From NCBI GenBank assembly GCA_000720805.1, contig JODI01000076.1, positions 1 through 39,355 of the forward strand: a stretch of 39,355 bases of DNA, read 5' to 3'. Shown in pieces: positions 8,974-16,909 of this stretch; positions within the stretch are counted from its first letter, which is position 1; every line of letters begins with the position of its first letter. Origin of the DNA: Streptomyces violaceoruber (GTDB taxonomy: Bacteria > Actinomycetota > Actinomycetes > Streptomycetales > Streptomycetaceae). The notes under the pieces are model-generated. The model made no database searches. It was not told the DNA's origin and saw only the letters and a list, made by a program, of their open reading frames with translations. The translations under genes were made by a program, and so were the position numbers.

Positions 8974-10008
8974 TTGGGGGATATCGCCAAGGGTGTTCTC
9001 GGTGGCGGGTGGAGCCTGTTGGTCGGCTGGATCCTGCCGACAGCCATCAACTTGGGCATTCTGGCCATCACCATGGGGCCCAGCCTGCGCCAGGTCCCGG
9101 TGGCGAACCAGATATTCACTGCCTCGCCGGGCGCCAAGGCGCTGCTGTTACTGATTGCTTCCGTATTGACGGGCCTCATCCTCAATGCCTTGCAAGTCCC
9201 CCTCTATCGAGTTTTGGAGGGGTACCTGCTCTGGCCGGCGCGACTTTATGCACGGCGCAGTCGCCACCACCGCAAGCGCCGTAGCGACCTGGCCGATGAA
9301 CTGACACGGACGCGCCGCGCGCGTCGGGCTGCAGCTGAGCGGATGCAGTCGGCAGGCACTGCACAGAGGCCACCTACCCCTGACGGAGAAGCCCCGGCCG
9401 AGCCAGTTCCACGCGACGAAGTATTAACAGCGACGCAGCAGGCGCTGCTTGGTGAGCGGCTGGCCAGATATCCGGTGCAGGACGACCAGGTCACGCCTAC
9501 TAGGCTCGGCAACGCCATTCGGCGCTTGGAGGAGTACGGCTATGACCGGTATCGCCTGGATTCTCAGGTGCTTTGGAACGAGCTCACCGCGATGGCGCCC
9601 GAGCAGGCTCGCAGGCAGGTCGACACCGCGCGCACCAGCGTCGACTTCTTCATAGCCCTGCTGTACGGGCACACAGTCCTCGTCGCCATGGCCCTGTGTG
9701 CCACATCGGTCGATAGTGCCGATCCTCCAGTTCTCCTCGGCACGGCCGGCGTCCTCTGCGCTCTGTGCCCGCTTTGGTATCGGGCCGCGGTTGCAGCAAC
9801 TGATGAATGGGCGGCAGCCGTCCGCGCACTGGTCAACCTGGGGCGCCACCCATTGGCTCAGGCCATGGGCCTTGACCTGCCACAGGACATCGCAGAAGAG
9901 AGAGAAATGTGGCGGATGGTCTCTCGGATGTCCCGTTCCCGATTCCACGACCGAGCTGTCGCTTTGAACCGCTTCCGCTCCCCGCCTGGCATGGGCGAGC
10001 CTCGGTGA
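8974..10008 (+). CDS. Membrane protein (344 aa) coupled to the HEPN gene
   Basis: The frame opens with TTG immediately after the TAG of the HEPN gene, with GGGACGAG just upstream as a ribosome site; later ATGs would remove the first membrane helix. Hydrophobic segments lie at about 10-30 (LLVGWILPTAINLGILAI), 53-80 (ALLLLIASVLTGLILNAL), 228-250 (FFIALLYGHTVLVAMAL) and 258-280 (LLGTAGVLCALCPLW). Between the two pairs is a charged, Arg-rich cytoplasmic region of about 140 residues, probably helical. No known transporter signature is seen. Zero spacing to the HEPN gene indicates co-translation, and a sensor or anchor for the HEPN protein is a reasonable guess. Family not recognised. Confidence 0.7.
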   Translation: MGDIAKGVLGGGWSLLVGWILPTAINLGILAITMGPSLRQVPVANQIFTASPGAKALLLLIASVLTGLILNALQVPLYRVLEGYLLWPARLYARRSRHHRKRRSDLADELTRTRRARRAAAERMQSAGTAQRPPTPDGEAPAEPVPRDEVLTATQQALLGERLARYPVQDDQVTPTRLGNAIRRLEEYGYDRYRLDSQVLWNELTAMAPEQARRQVDTARTSVDFFIALLYGHTVLVAMALCATSVDSADPPVLLGTAGVLCALCPLWYRAAVAATDEWAAAVRALVNLGRHPLAQAMGLDLPQDIAEEREMWRMVSRMSRSRFHDRAVALNRFRSPPGMGEPR

Positions 10009-10262
10009 ACGACCGCCCGGAGACGACGGGAGTCAGCGCTGGCATCTGTGGGCGAGTTGCGTCTCCCGGATGCGACTTCTCGTCTGACGTGGAGGGGGCC
10101 AAACAGCTGCTCGTCGGATCGTCTCGCGGTGGTCCCAGGCGGGGTGGACGAGGTGCCCGTACATGTCGACCGTAGTTTTGATCAGCCGCGTCGGCCCCGC
10201 GGGGATGCTCCGCGGATGGTGATGGTGATCGCTCCTGCGGGGCCGTCGACCCCACGCGCTCC

Positions 10263-10409
10263 GGACTACTACGAGTGCCGATCACGGAGGGCAAGTCCCG
10301 TCGCGAAATCCTCCCTTGCCTCAAGCGCTACGCGGCCCGGGAGGTCTTCCACTTGGTCGGACAGCTGCAACCAGGACCCCATAGGGGCTGTGAGGTTGGA
10401 AAGAGCTGA
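10263..10409 (+). pseudogene. C-terminal scrap of an IS110/IS116-type transposase
   Basis: In this frame the sequence reads VPITEGKSRREILPCLKRYA followed by AREVFHLVGQLQP and ends at TGA 10407-10409. The CLKRY.ARE pattern preceded by EGK..REI resembles the tail of IS110/IS116/IS902-group transposases. The rest of the element is missing, and the upstream sequence does not continue the protein. It directly precedes a metallo-beta-lactamase stump, so an old insertion and deletion event is likely. Confidence 0.45.
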
Positions 10410-10438
10410 CTGTCTCAATTCTCGAAGCAGGAAGTTGG

Positions 10439-10720
10439 TCCGGTGAGGTGCTGTTGCCGATCCACTGGGGGACGTTCAACCTGACGTTGCACGCGTGGGC
10501 GGAGCCGGGGGAGTGGATGAAGGATGCGGCCGAGGAGGCCGGCCAGGCGGTGGCGCACCCGTGGCCGGGTGAGCCGTTCGAGCCAGCGGGGAAGCTGCCG
10601 GTGGAAGCGTGGTGGCGGGCGGTGTCGCAGCCGAACGCGCACCCCTGGCGATGTGACCGGAGTACTGAGGGTGCGGCCGAGACGAGCAAGGGGGATCTCG
10701 ACCTCGCTGGTGAGCGGTGA
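10439..10720 (+). pseudogene. C-terminal fragment of an MBL-fold (UlaG/NAPE-PLD-like) hydrolase
   Basis: The frame encodes VLLPIHWGTFNLTLHAWAEP, then GEWMKDAAEEAGQAV and GEPFEPAGKLPVEAWWRAV. This is the last part of UlaG/NAPE-PLD-like metallo-beta-lactamase hydrolases, where LLPIHWGTFNL carries a metal-site histidine. The N-terminal part with the HxHxDH motif is absent, because the reading frame emerges directly from the transposase scrap upstream. A GTG at 10448 could be translated, but the product would lack the active site. It is unrelated to the intact MBL gene at 27.7 kb. Confidence 0.6.
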
Positions 10721-11010
10721 CGTCGGTCGGGGATCCTCTGGGAAATCGGCACCACTCTCGGCGCCCCCGGTGCAACCGGGGAGGCTCTATCGTCGCCCCG
10801 GACAGGCACACCACCATCGTCGACATGCGCATCGACCTGGTGGAGTTACCACGTTGGGCTGCCCGGCGAAACTCGTGTCGCCGGACCGACGGGGACAAGC
10901 CGATCTACACAGCGCGTGGACCGGGACAGCGCCCGACAGGCCCTCGGCGGCGTCCACACCGCGGCGGTGAATCTGCAGCGGCCGTAGCGTGCCCGGCGGC
11001 CGTCCATGCC
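10721..11010. other. Non-coding or decayed stretch
   Basis: About 290 bases between the MBL fragment and the end of the 321-aa minus-strand gene. All six frames are Arg/Pro-rich shadows without a recognisable motif. No clear terminator hairpin, tRNA or repeat is seen. Confidence 0.3.
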
Positions 11011-11976
11011 TCAGCCCTCGAGGAGATCACCCTGGGGGAGGATTCCCGGCATGTAGCCCCTGGCAGGGGACAGATCCCGCCAGTCGAGGTCCCCCTCCTC
11101 CACAGACGCCACTCGCCAGTCGTCCTCCTCGTTCATGCTACGGAATGCCTCGTGCAGGAAGTCGGGGAGCACCTCGCTGTCCCGACGGCCCGGGCGGCGC
11201 CGGTCCTCAGAAACCGTCCAGTCTGCCGCGAAAAGAGTGCCGTCGATGTAGAGCGTGCGCTCCTCGCGAGGCCGGTGGCGGGCGAGCAGGCCCAGGATGT
11301 CGTCCCGAAGGCCCGAGATTTCGTTGCGTCGAGCCGCCCGCTCCACACGCTGCAGCACCGGCGGCAAGACCCCGAGCGTCACGCCGAGCGCCGCGAAGCC
11401 AGCCACGACGTAGTCGCCCAGAATGAGTGGTTCCTGATGGGCGAAGGCGTCCAGGAACGGCGTGTAGTAGGCCAGCACATGTAGGTCCGGGTCGACGGGA
11501 AGGTGGTCTACGGCGCGAGGGTCGGCTGTGTCCGGGTCGATCGCCGTCAGACGCATGGGGCTATGGGGGGAGGAGAAGTGCACCGCGCTCGCGTATGCGA
11601 TCTTCGGCACTACGCCCTTGATGGTCTTGACTGTCCTCTTCTGTTCCTCCATGGCTTCGCGCAGCTTCTTCGTCAGCGGGCCTGAGCGGCCCTTGGCTTC
11701 CGCGACGACATAACCGCCGACGGTCCGCTCTCCGAAGAAGTCCGCCCGGCTCGGGCCGGGGGCGAAGGTGAGGTTGTAGGCGGAGGCGTAGCGGGCGACG
11801 TGCATGAAGAACCGGACGGATAGCTGCCTCTCGGCGAAGATCTGGCACATGGCCTGCCCCAGGGTGTAGGACAGCATGCCCTTCTCGGAGGGGTCGAGTT
11901 CGCGGGCGAGGTCGGTACGTGTGATGCGACGGATCGGATCATCGCTCCAGCTGAGATTGGCGGGCAGTACCGCCAC
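11011..11976 (-). CDS. Possible PD-(D/E)XK-like protein (321 aa), second gene of a two-gene unit
   Basis: GTG at 11976 opens a 321-aa frame; it lies 15 bases after the stop of a 57-aa frame on the same strand. Residues 76-98 read SRADFFGERTVGGYVVAEAK then GRS. A D (79), a hydrophobic strand and an E-A-K triplet (93-95) are the layout of a PD-(D/E)XK nuclease core; an acidic residue in the preceding helix (E31 region) could complete it. The K-rich helix that follows (TKKLREAMEEQKRTVKTIKG) also suits this fold. The rest, including a hydrophobic patch near 190-205 (GFAALGVTLGVLPPVL), is not recognised. A nuclease role is an inference from a short motif; alternatively it is an uncharacterised streptomycete family. 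Confidence 0.6.
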   Translation of the reverse strand: MAVLPANLSWSDDPIRRITRTDLARELDPSEKGMLSYTLGQAMCQIFAERQLSVRFFMHVARYASAYNLTFAPGPSRADFFGERTVGGYVVAEAKGRSGPLTKKLREAMEEQKRTVKTIKGVVPKIAYASAVHFSSPHSPMRLTAIDPDTADPRAVDHLPVDPDLHVLAYYTPFLDAFAHQEPLILGDYVVAGFAALGVTLGVLPPVLQRVERAARRNEISGLRDDILGLLARHRPREERTLYIDGTLFAADWTVSEDRRRPGRRDSEVLPDFLHEAFRSMNEEDDWRVASVEEGDLDWRDLSPARGYMPGILPQGDLLEG

Positions 11977-11991
11977 CCTGTGGCACCACTC

Positions 11992-12165
11992 CTACGCCGA
12001 TGACCTCCCGTGCTTGGTTTGGTCGTACGGGGCCCTGCCCGTGATGAACAACGCGCGCGCCAAGTCTTGCGGCAGGACTGGCAGATCCTGCTCGACGGGG
12101 ACTCCGGTACTGGCCGGGAAGAGCGTGGCATCGGTGCGCACGTGCGCGGGGCCATTGAAGAACAT
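11992..12165 (-). CDS. Small 57-aa protein upstream of the 321-aa gene
   Basis: On the minus strand ATG at 12165 (MFFNGPAHVRTDATLF) runs 57 codons to TAG at 11992-11994. GGAAAG about nine bases upstream can serve as ribosome site. The composition is protein-like, with balanced residues and the phrases LPQDLARALFITGRAPYDQT, unlike the Arg/Pro-rich shadow frames around it. The 321-aa gene starts 15 bases after its stop in another frame, as expected for two cistrons of one message. The frame is shorter than usual gene-calling cut-offs. It could instead be an N-terminal piece of the next protein separated by an indel; the separate stop and ribosome site make a distinct small gene more likely. Confidence 0.5.
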   Translation of the reverse strand: MFFNGPAHVRTDATLFPASTGVPVEQDLPVLPQDLARALFITGRAPYDQTKHGRSSA

Positions 12166-12399
12166 CGTCGCCGCTTTCCGGGTTCAGGGCCGTCATACAC
12201 AGACCGTGAGGATCGTCGTACCGGCATCTCTCTATCACCCCGGTCCGCAGTCCGCCCCGGCATCAGCGGAGACGGAAGCGATCCCCCGGGAACTCTGGCT
12301 CGCCGCATGGCTCCGGCCACGCCAGGCGCCTGTGTCCGCGTGCCGCCCTGATGGCGACGGGCGCGTCGGACTGCGCCGGCCATCAGTCACCGAAGCGAC

Positions 12400-12575
12400 C
12401 CACGACAGCCGCATGTTGCTGGAAAGTGAGCGTCGGCGTGGGCCACCACATCATCCGGATCTGTGAGCGACAAGGCGTCCCTGTCCTCGCCGACCGCGCC
12501 TATACCGGCGCAGGCCCCCCACGTCGCCGCCGGCCTCAAACGACCACCCGGGGGCGAACTCACCCGACGTTGCGC
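12400..12575 (+). pseudogene. Scrap of a DDE transposase (IS5/DDE_Tnp_4-like)
   Basis: The frame at 12432 onward encodes IIRICERQGVPVLADRAYTG followed by AG. This is the second catalytic-D region (VLAD.AY.GAG) of the DDE_Tnp_4 transposases common in streptomycetes. The continuation KRPPGGELT, also typical, is found in a different frame near 12530-12560, so at least one indel separates them. A preceding bit (TEATHDSRMLL) resembles the usual ATHD segment. No complete element or inverted repeats are visible. The remaining 12166-12400 stretch shows no recognisable coding content. Confidence 0.6.
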
Positions 12576-12651
12576 TACTGCCGTCCTCCAGCGAAGACGG
12601 CGGTGTCCGAGTCCCGATCCGGGAACCGGAGGCCAGTTGTAGGCTCCCGCC

Positions 12652-12969
12652 ATGCCGATCTTTGAATACCGGGGCGAAGCCGCCAACTTGAAGGTGCTGG
12701 CACGGGAAATAGAGGCGGATCAGCACCTCGCCGGAAAGTGCTCCCTCGCCCTCACGCCCCTGCAGCAGAACAGGCGCGACTCCTTACGCCACGCCCACTG
12801 GGCGGAGATCTCCATCTCCGTCGCCGCCGGACTGGCCACGAACACCCTGTATGACGCCTTGAAGGCACTGGTCGAGCGGGCGCGTGACCGGGGGCCCGTG
12901 GAGGAGGCGCCTCCTCGACCGGAAGACGACGACCAGGGTGCGGACGGCTCGGAAGGGGTGAACCGGTGA
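12652..12969 (+). CDS. Small protein (105 aa) overlapping the HExxH gene
   Basis: ATG at 12652 begins MPIFEYRGEAANLKVLAREI. The middle segment EISISVAAGLATNTLYDALK is a Gly/Ala-rich hydrophobic helix, and the C-terminal 30 residues are acidic and disordered. The stop overlaps the GTG of the next gene by four bases (12966-12969), so the two are translationally coupled. The layout (beta-rich start, glycine-rich helix, short tail) recalls the small constant components that accompany effector genes in actinobacterial conflict systems, but I do not recognise a named family. The likely role is a regulatory or targeting partner of the 483-aa protein. Confidence 0.65.
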   Translation: MPIFEYRGEAANLKVLAREIEADQHLAGKCSLALTPLQQNRRDSLRHAHWAEISISVAAGLATNTLYDALKALVERARDRGPVEEAPPRPEDDDQGADGSEGVNR

Positions 12970-14417
12970 CCGTCCACTCTCCACGTCTACGGAACTCGAG
13001 CGGCGCCGAGTTGAATCTGCGCAGCCAGATCCTCTTCCAGGATCAGACCCGCACGCGCACCAGCGATCTTGTGACGGCGGTCGGCTCCTGGCACAACACC
13101 TACGTCCACGAGAGCAGCCACTGGGCGCGATATCACGGATCCACTGTCGGCATTCTTCTGAGCCTGCTGCGGCGCACGAGGGACCAGTTGGCCGCGTACA
13201 CGATCTCTCACCTGCCCCGGCAAGACGTTGAGCATCTCCACGAGGACCGGAGCAGCGGACTCCCCTTTTTCTCCTTCGAGCGCTACCCCAAGCACGCCCA
13301 AGGGGAACTGAAATACAGCGAATTGGATTGGCTCAACCTCTACTTCGCCTACTACCTCCTCTTGGACCCGGAGGGTCTGACGGAGTTCGACACCGCCACC
13401 TGGGACATGCGGGCGGCAATGGAGCACTCCCTCGAAGACATGTGGCGCCAGGGTGCGGGCAGGGAGATGGTCGAGTGTCCCGATGACGTACGCGTCGGCA
13501 TCGACGGGCCCCTGAAGCTCGTGCACACCTCCGAGGGCCCGCTCACCACTCGCGTCCTCTTCGAGTGCGCGGCGGTGCTCGACGAACTCTTCCAGTTCGA
13601 GGGCGCCTTCATACGGAAATCTGACCCGGCGCTGCGCGAGTTCTTGCTCGAGGTGCTGAACGGCGAGTATGGGATGCCGTGTCGTCTGGCACGTGCTCTC
13701 GCAGGGCGCACCCTCGGCGGAAGTACCGTCCTGGCCCTCATCGACTTCGCACTGAACCCTGTGGTGCCGGGCTTGAACTCCGACGACCCGTCCGTCGACT
13801 GGAAAGAGCTCTACCCTCCCTACCGGTTCGTGACGGCAGCCAAGGCGATGACGAGCTGGGAGACGGACCTGGAGTTCCAGTATCCGAGCCACGAGGCGAC
13901 GGTCCACTTCCAGCACATGCTGGCCAAGCGCAGTGGGCTCCGGATGGGAAGCGTGGCTTCCCGTCTGTCCGACCTCTCGACCCTCCGGGAAGCCGCCACG
14001 ACCCCCATGCACCTGTCCGCGCGTACGCCTGCCGTGTCCCTCATGTGCGCTTCACGTCTGCTTGCCCTGCGGGAAAGAGACGTCTGTTCAATCTCGCACT
14101 ACGGCGTCAATTTCCTGGGCGAGAGAGCGACCCGGTTCATCAAGCCCGACCGGGACATGCAGTGGCTGTTCCCGGTGTTCCAGGTGAGTCAGGGTGAGTA
14201 CCGGTGGCCGGCGGAGCACGTGGGCCTCGATGAGGCGACGGACCTACTGATAGGTGCCGCCGTGGCGTCGGCGTACGACGACATCCTGCACGGCGTCGGC
14301 CCTCTCGCTCACGACCACCTTCCCCGCAGACTCTTCGACGACGTCGGACAGGTCGAAGCGCTGAACCAGGTCCTCAAGGACTCGACGGGACTGGACATGG
14401 GCTGGCATCGGACCTGA
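12966..14417 (+). CDS. HExxH-motif protein (483 aa), possible zinc metalloprotease
   Basis: GTG at 12966 overlaps the previous stop by four bases. Residues 41-60 read SWHNTYVHESSHWARYHGST; H48-E-S-S-H52 is a perfect HExxH zinc-binding motif set in a plausible helix and followed by HG(S/T), a context I have seen in uncharacterised bacterial proteins. A third ligand is not obvious; a glutamate in VLFECAAVLDELFQ (near 205) is a candidate. The remaining 400 residues are mostly helical with no named domain, membrane segment or signal peptide, so the protein is probably cytoplasmic. The gene lies about 330 bases upstream of the Gabija-like pair on the same strand. It may be a separate two-gene defence unit or an accessory to those genes. 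Confidence 0.65.
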   Translation: MTVHSPRLRNSSGAELNLRSQILFQDQTRTRTSDLVTAVGSWHNTYVHESSHWARYHGSTVGILLSLLRRTRDQLAAYTISHLPRQDVEHLHEDRSSGLPFFSFERYPKHAQGELKYSELDWLNLYFAYYLLLDPEGLTEFDTATWDMRAAMEHSLEDMWRQGAGREMVECPDDVRVGIDGPLKLVHTSEGPLTTRVLFECAAVLDELFQFEGAFIRKSDPALREFLLEVLNGEYGMPCRLARALAGRTLGGSTVLALIDFALNPVVPGLNSDDPSVDWKELYPPYRFVTAAKAMTSWETDLEFQYPSHEATVHFQHMLAKRSGLRMGSVASRLSDLSTLREAATTPMHLSARTPAVSLMCASRLLALRERDVCSISHYGVNFLGERATRFIKPDRDMQWLFPVFQVSQGEYRWPAEHVGLDEATDLLIGAAVASAYDDILHGVGPLAHDHLPRRLFDDVGQVEALNQVLKDSTGLDMGWHRT

Positions 14418-14594
14418 TGCAGACCCATTCACCGTTCCTGGCGCAAGGCCTTCGCTGAGCACCGGTCAGGTTGTGCGCCTCGTACATGGCCATCCCTCAC
14501 CCGGTCCGTCGGCCTATGAGGTGGTGGCCGCACGGGTGCCGTATGTCGAACATTCGGGAGTGAATTCAGATCGATAGGCGACCGAAACTGAATC

Positions 14595-14615
14595 AAATGC
14601 GACCGCTGTGCATTT
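14595..14615. promoter_or_regulatory. Inverted repeat, possible operator
   Basis: AAATGC (14595-14600) and GCATTT (14610-14615) form a perfect dyad with a 9-base spacer, in the most AT-rich part of the gap upstream of the nuclease gene. The spacing would suit a dimeric repressor, or the dyad may be chance. No matching regulator gene is adjacent. Confidence 0.25.
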
Positions 14616-14735
14616 AGAGAATTATGGTGACAAGATGCGGCTCCAGATCCTGAGGGGGTGACGGCATCTCATGGGGCTTGTGGTTCCTTTGCTGTGTGTT
14701 CCCGCCGGGCGTCCCAGGGTGTGTACGAGCGCAGC

Positions 14736-14741
14736 AAGGAG
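14736..14741 (+). promoter_or_regulatory. Ribosome binding site that fixes the nuclease start
   Basis: AAGGAG lies five bases before ATG 14747. The alternative in-phase ATG at 14678 has no such site, so the shorter 720-aa product is preferred. Confidence 0.65.
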
Positions 14742-14746
14742 CCGCC

Positions 14747-16909
14747 ATGACCCAGCCCAGTGATCCGCGTGCCATCCCAGGCCCGCGAGACGGCTCCGCC
14801 GAACCACACGGGACCGTAGTCCTGGTGCCGCCCCGGCTCACCAAGGCGGTCATCCGCAACTTCCGGCTGCTCCGCAGAACCGAGCTTTCCTTCACGGACA
14901 AGGTGACACTGTGCGTCGGCCGCAACAACACGGGAAAGACCTCGCTGGCAAAACTGTTCGAATTCTTCGTGGCGAGGAAGAAGGCCGCGCTGCGCATCGA
15001 GGACTTCTCCGCCGACTGCTACGAGGAGTTCCTCGCCGCCCATCGCCTCTTCGCCTCGGGTGAGGCGGAGCAGGCGCGCGACACGGTTCCGGCAATCACC
15101 CTCACCCTCCACATCTCCTACGACAAGGACTGCGGCCAGTACGGACCCCTGGGCCCCTTCGTGGTGGACCTTGACCCCGACTGCTCCGAGGTGGTGATCA
15201 GGTTCGCCTTCGCGTTGGGGGACGGTGCCCTGAAGGAGTTCTTCGGCGGCGTGCCGGTGGGGCCGGATGCCACGGCCACGCTTGAGCAGCTGGGCAGAGG
15301 TATCCCGAAGCACTTCGAGATGTCGGTGATGGCGGTCGACCCGACCGATGAGGCGAACGTCCGACCGGTCGACCTCGCGGACGTGCGCACCCTGGTGAGG
15401 GTGGACTTCGTCGAGGCGCAGCGAGGGCTGGACGACGAGAGCGACGGGCATGCCGCACCAATCGGAGCGGTCTTCGAGCAACTGCTGACCGCGGCGGAGA
15501 AGAGTCAGAACGCGACGTGGCTGGAGGAGCTCGCCGCGAACATCGACAGGACACTCGTGGACACCTCCGGCAGTCTCGACAGCAGCCTCCAGAAGGTCCG
15601 CGAACGGGTGGCGCCGACGTTGAAGGCATTCGGCTATCCGGGTCTGGCCAACCAAGAGTTCGTCACGGCCGCCCGGCTGGATTCCAAGAGGCTGCTCAGG
15701 AACTTCGCGCGCATTCACTATCCGGGAGTGGCCGGTGTGCGGTTCCCGGAGTCGTACAACGGCCTCGGTACGCGGAACTTGGTGATGATTCTGCTCAGGC
15801 TCTTCACCTGCTACCGCGACCACACGGCGACCTCTCCGGAGTCGGGGATCCATCTCGTCTTCCTGGAGGAACCGGAGGCCCATCTGCATCCGCAGATGCA
15901 GGAGGCGTTCATCCAGCGACTCACGTACTCCGTCAATCTGTTCCCTCGGATCGACGCGCAGATGAGAGCGACGATGCCCGGGCAAAAGGGAGCGGTCGAG
16001 GAGAGCAGCACCGCAATCGACAGCAGCCCCCGGTGGAACGCTCAGTTCGTGGTGACCACCCACTCGGCACACGTGGCCAACCGGGGACACTTCTCCGACA
16101 TCCGGTACTTCCGGAAGGAGGAGGACACCGTGGAGAGCGGAAGCGAGCCGGGGCCGGCCCGCACCGTCATCAAGGACCTGTCCCAGGTGACCGGCGACGA
16201 GAGGTTTCTCCGCAAGTACCTGACCCTCACCCGGGCCGACCTCTACTTCGCGGACAAGGCCATCCTCGTCGAGGGCGCCAGCGAGCGTATTTTCGTCCCG
16301 GCTGCGGAGGAGAAGCTGGCGGCGAAGAGGCCCGGAGAGACGCCCCAGCACCAGTACGTGACCTTGATGGAGATCGGAGGGGCGCATGCCCACAGGTTCT
16401 ATCCGCTGCTGAAGGTCCTCGGGATTCCAGCCCTGATCATCACGGATCTTGATCCCGTCGACGACAGGGAGCCCAAGATCCGCAAATGTCTGGTGTCCGA
16501 ATCCGGACGCACGTCCAACCAGTCCATCAGGGCATGGTCCCCCGAGATGGCCGACATCACGGTGGCCGAGCTGCTGCAGCGGGCCGAGACGGACCCGCCG
16601 ATCGCCGGCGGCAGCATGTGCCTCGCCTACCAGGTGCCGGAGGAGCCCGGCGGTCCGTGCGGCCGCACTTTCGAGGACGCCTTCGCGCTGGCCAACCGGG
16701 CCCGGTTCGGTATTTCCACGGGTGCCGCTCCTGCCGAGGAACTGGAACAACAGGCCCGTAGCAGCGTGGAGACCAGGCGCAGCAAGGTCGACTTCGCCCT
16801 CGATCATGTCCTCGGAGACCACGACTGGCAGGTCCCGAAGTACATCAGTCGCGGCCTCGAGTGGCTCATGGCACAGGACGGGACGGCGACGAAGGCGGAC
16901 GTCCAGTGA
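14747..16909 (+). CDS. gajA: OLD-family ATPase/TOPRIM nuclease, Gabija GajA-like
   Basis: This 720-aa protein has an ABC-type ATPase half and a TOPRIM half. Walker A is GRNNTGKTS (58-66), Walker B with catalytic Glu is LVFLEEPEAHLHPQMQ (about 370-385), and the switch histidine lies in VVTTHSAH (about 434). The TOPRIM part shows ILVEGASERIF (about 505, catalytic Glu) and ALIITDLDPVDD (about 563, DxD). This is the architecture of class 2 OLD nucleases, which pair with a UvrD-like helicase in the Gabija anti-phage system; GajA is a nucleotide-sensing DNA nuclease. The helicase gene follows with a 4-base overlap, exactly as expected. It is longer than the Bacillus GajA I remember (about 580 aa), the extra length lying partly in the N-terminal leader and the region between the motifs. 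Confidence 0.85.
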   Translation: MTQPSDPRAIPGPRDGSAEPHGTVVLVPPRLTKAVIRNFRLLRRTELSFTDKVTLCVGRNNTGKTSLAKLFEFFVARKKAALRIEDFSADCYEEFLAAHRLFASGEAEQARDTVPAITLTLHISYDKDCGQYGPLGPFVVDLDPDCSEVVIRFAFALGDGALKEFFGGVPVGPDATATLEQLGRGIPKHFEMSVMAVDPTDEANVRPVDLADVRTLVRVDFVEAQRGLDDESDGHAAPIGAVFEQLLTAAEKSQNATWLEELAANIDRTLVDTSGSLDSSLQKVRERVAPTLKAFGYPGLANQEFVTAARLDSKRLLRNFARIHYPGVAGVRFPESYNGLGTRNLVMILLRLFTCYRDHTATSPESGIHLVFLEEPEAHLHPQMQEAFIQRLTYSVNLFPRIDAQMRATMPGQKGAVEESSTAIDSSPRWNAQFVVTTHSAHVANRGHFSDIRYFRKEEDTVESGSEPGPARTVIKDLSQVTGDERFLRKYLTLTRADLYFADKAILVEGASERIFVPAAEEKLAAKRPGETPQHQYVTLMEIGGAHAHRFYPLLKVLGIPALIITDLDPVDDREPKIRKCLVSESGRTSNQSIRAWSPEMADITVAELLQRAETDPPIAGGSMCLAYQVPEEPGGPCGRTFEDAFALANRARFGISTGAAPAEELEQQARSSVETRRSKVDFALDHVLGDHDWQVPKYISRGLEWLMAQDGTATKADVQ

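Larger units (their letters stand above)
14418..14746. other. Intergenic region upstream of the Gabija-like operon
   Basis: About 330 bases with a relatively AT-rich core (14540-14635) that probably carries the promoter of the nuclease/helicase pair. It contains a perfect 6-bp inverted repeat separated by 9 bases at 14595-14615. No gene-like frame is visible, although the nuclease frame is open upstream to 14678. Confidence 0.4.

Noticed and set aside
10188..10212. GTCGGCCCCGCGGGGATGCTCCG resembles a type I-E CRISPR repeat of streptomycetes with a shortened loop
   Set aside because: Only a single copy is present, the loop is missing several bases, and there is no second repeat at spacer distance or any cas gene. 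At most it is a lone relic.
14669..16822. 717-aa minus-strand frame opposite the nuclease gene
   Set aside because: Antisense shadow; the plus frame contains all OLD/TOPRIM motifs.
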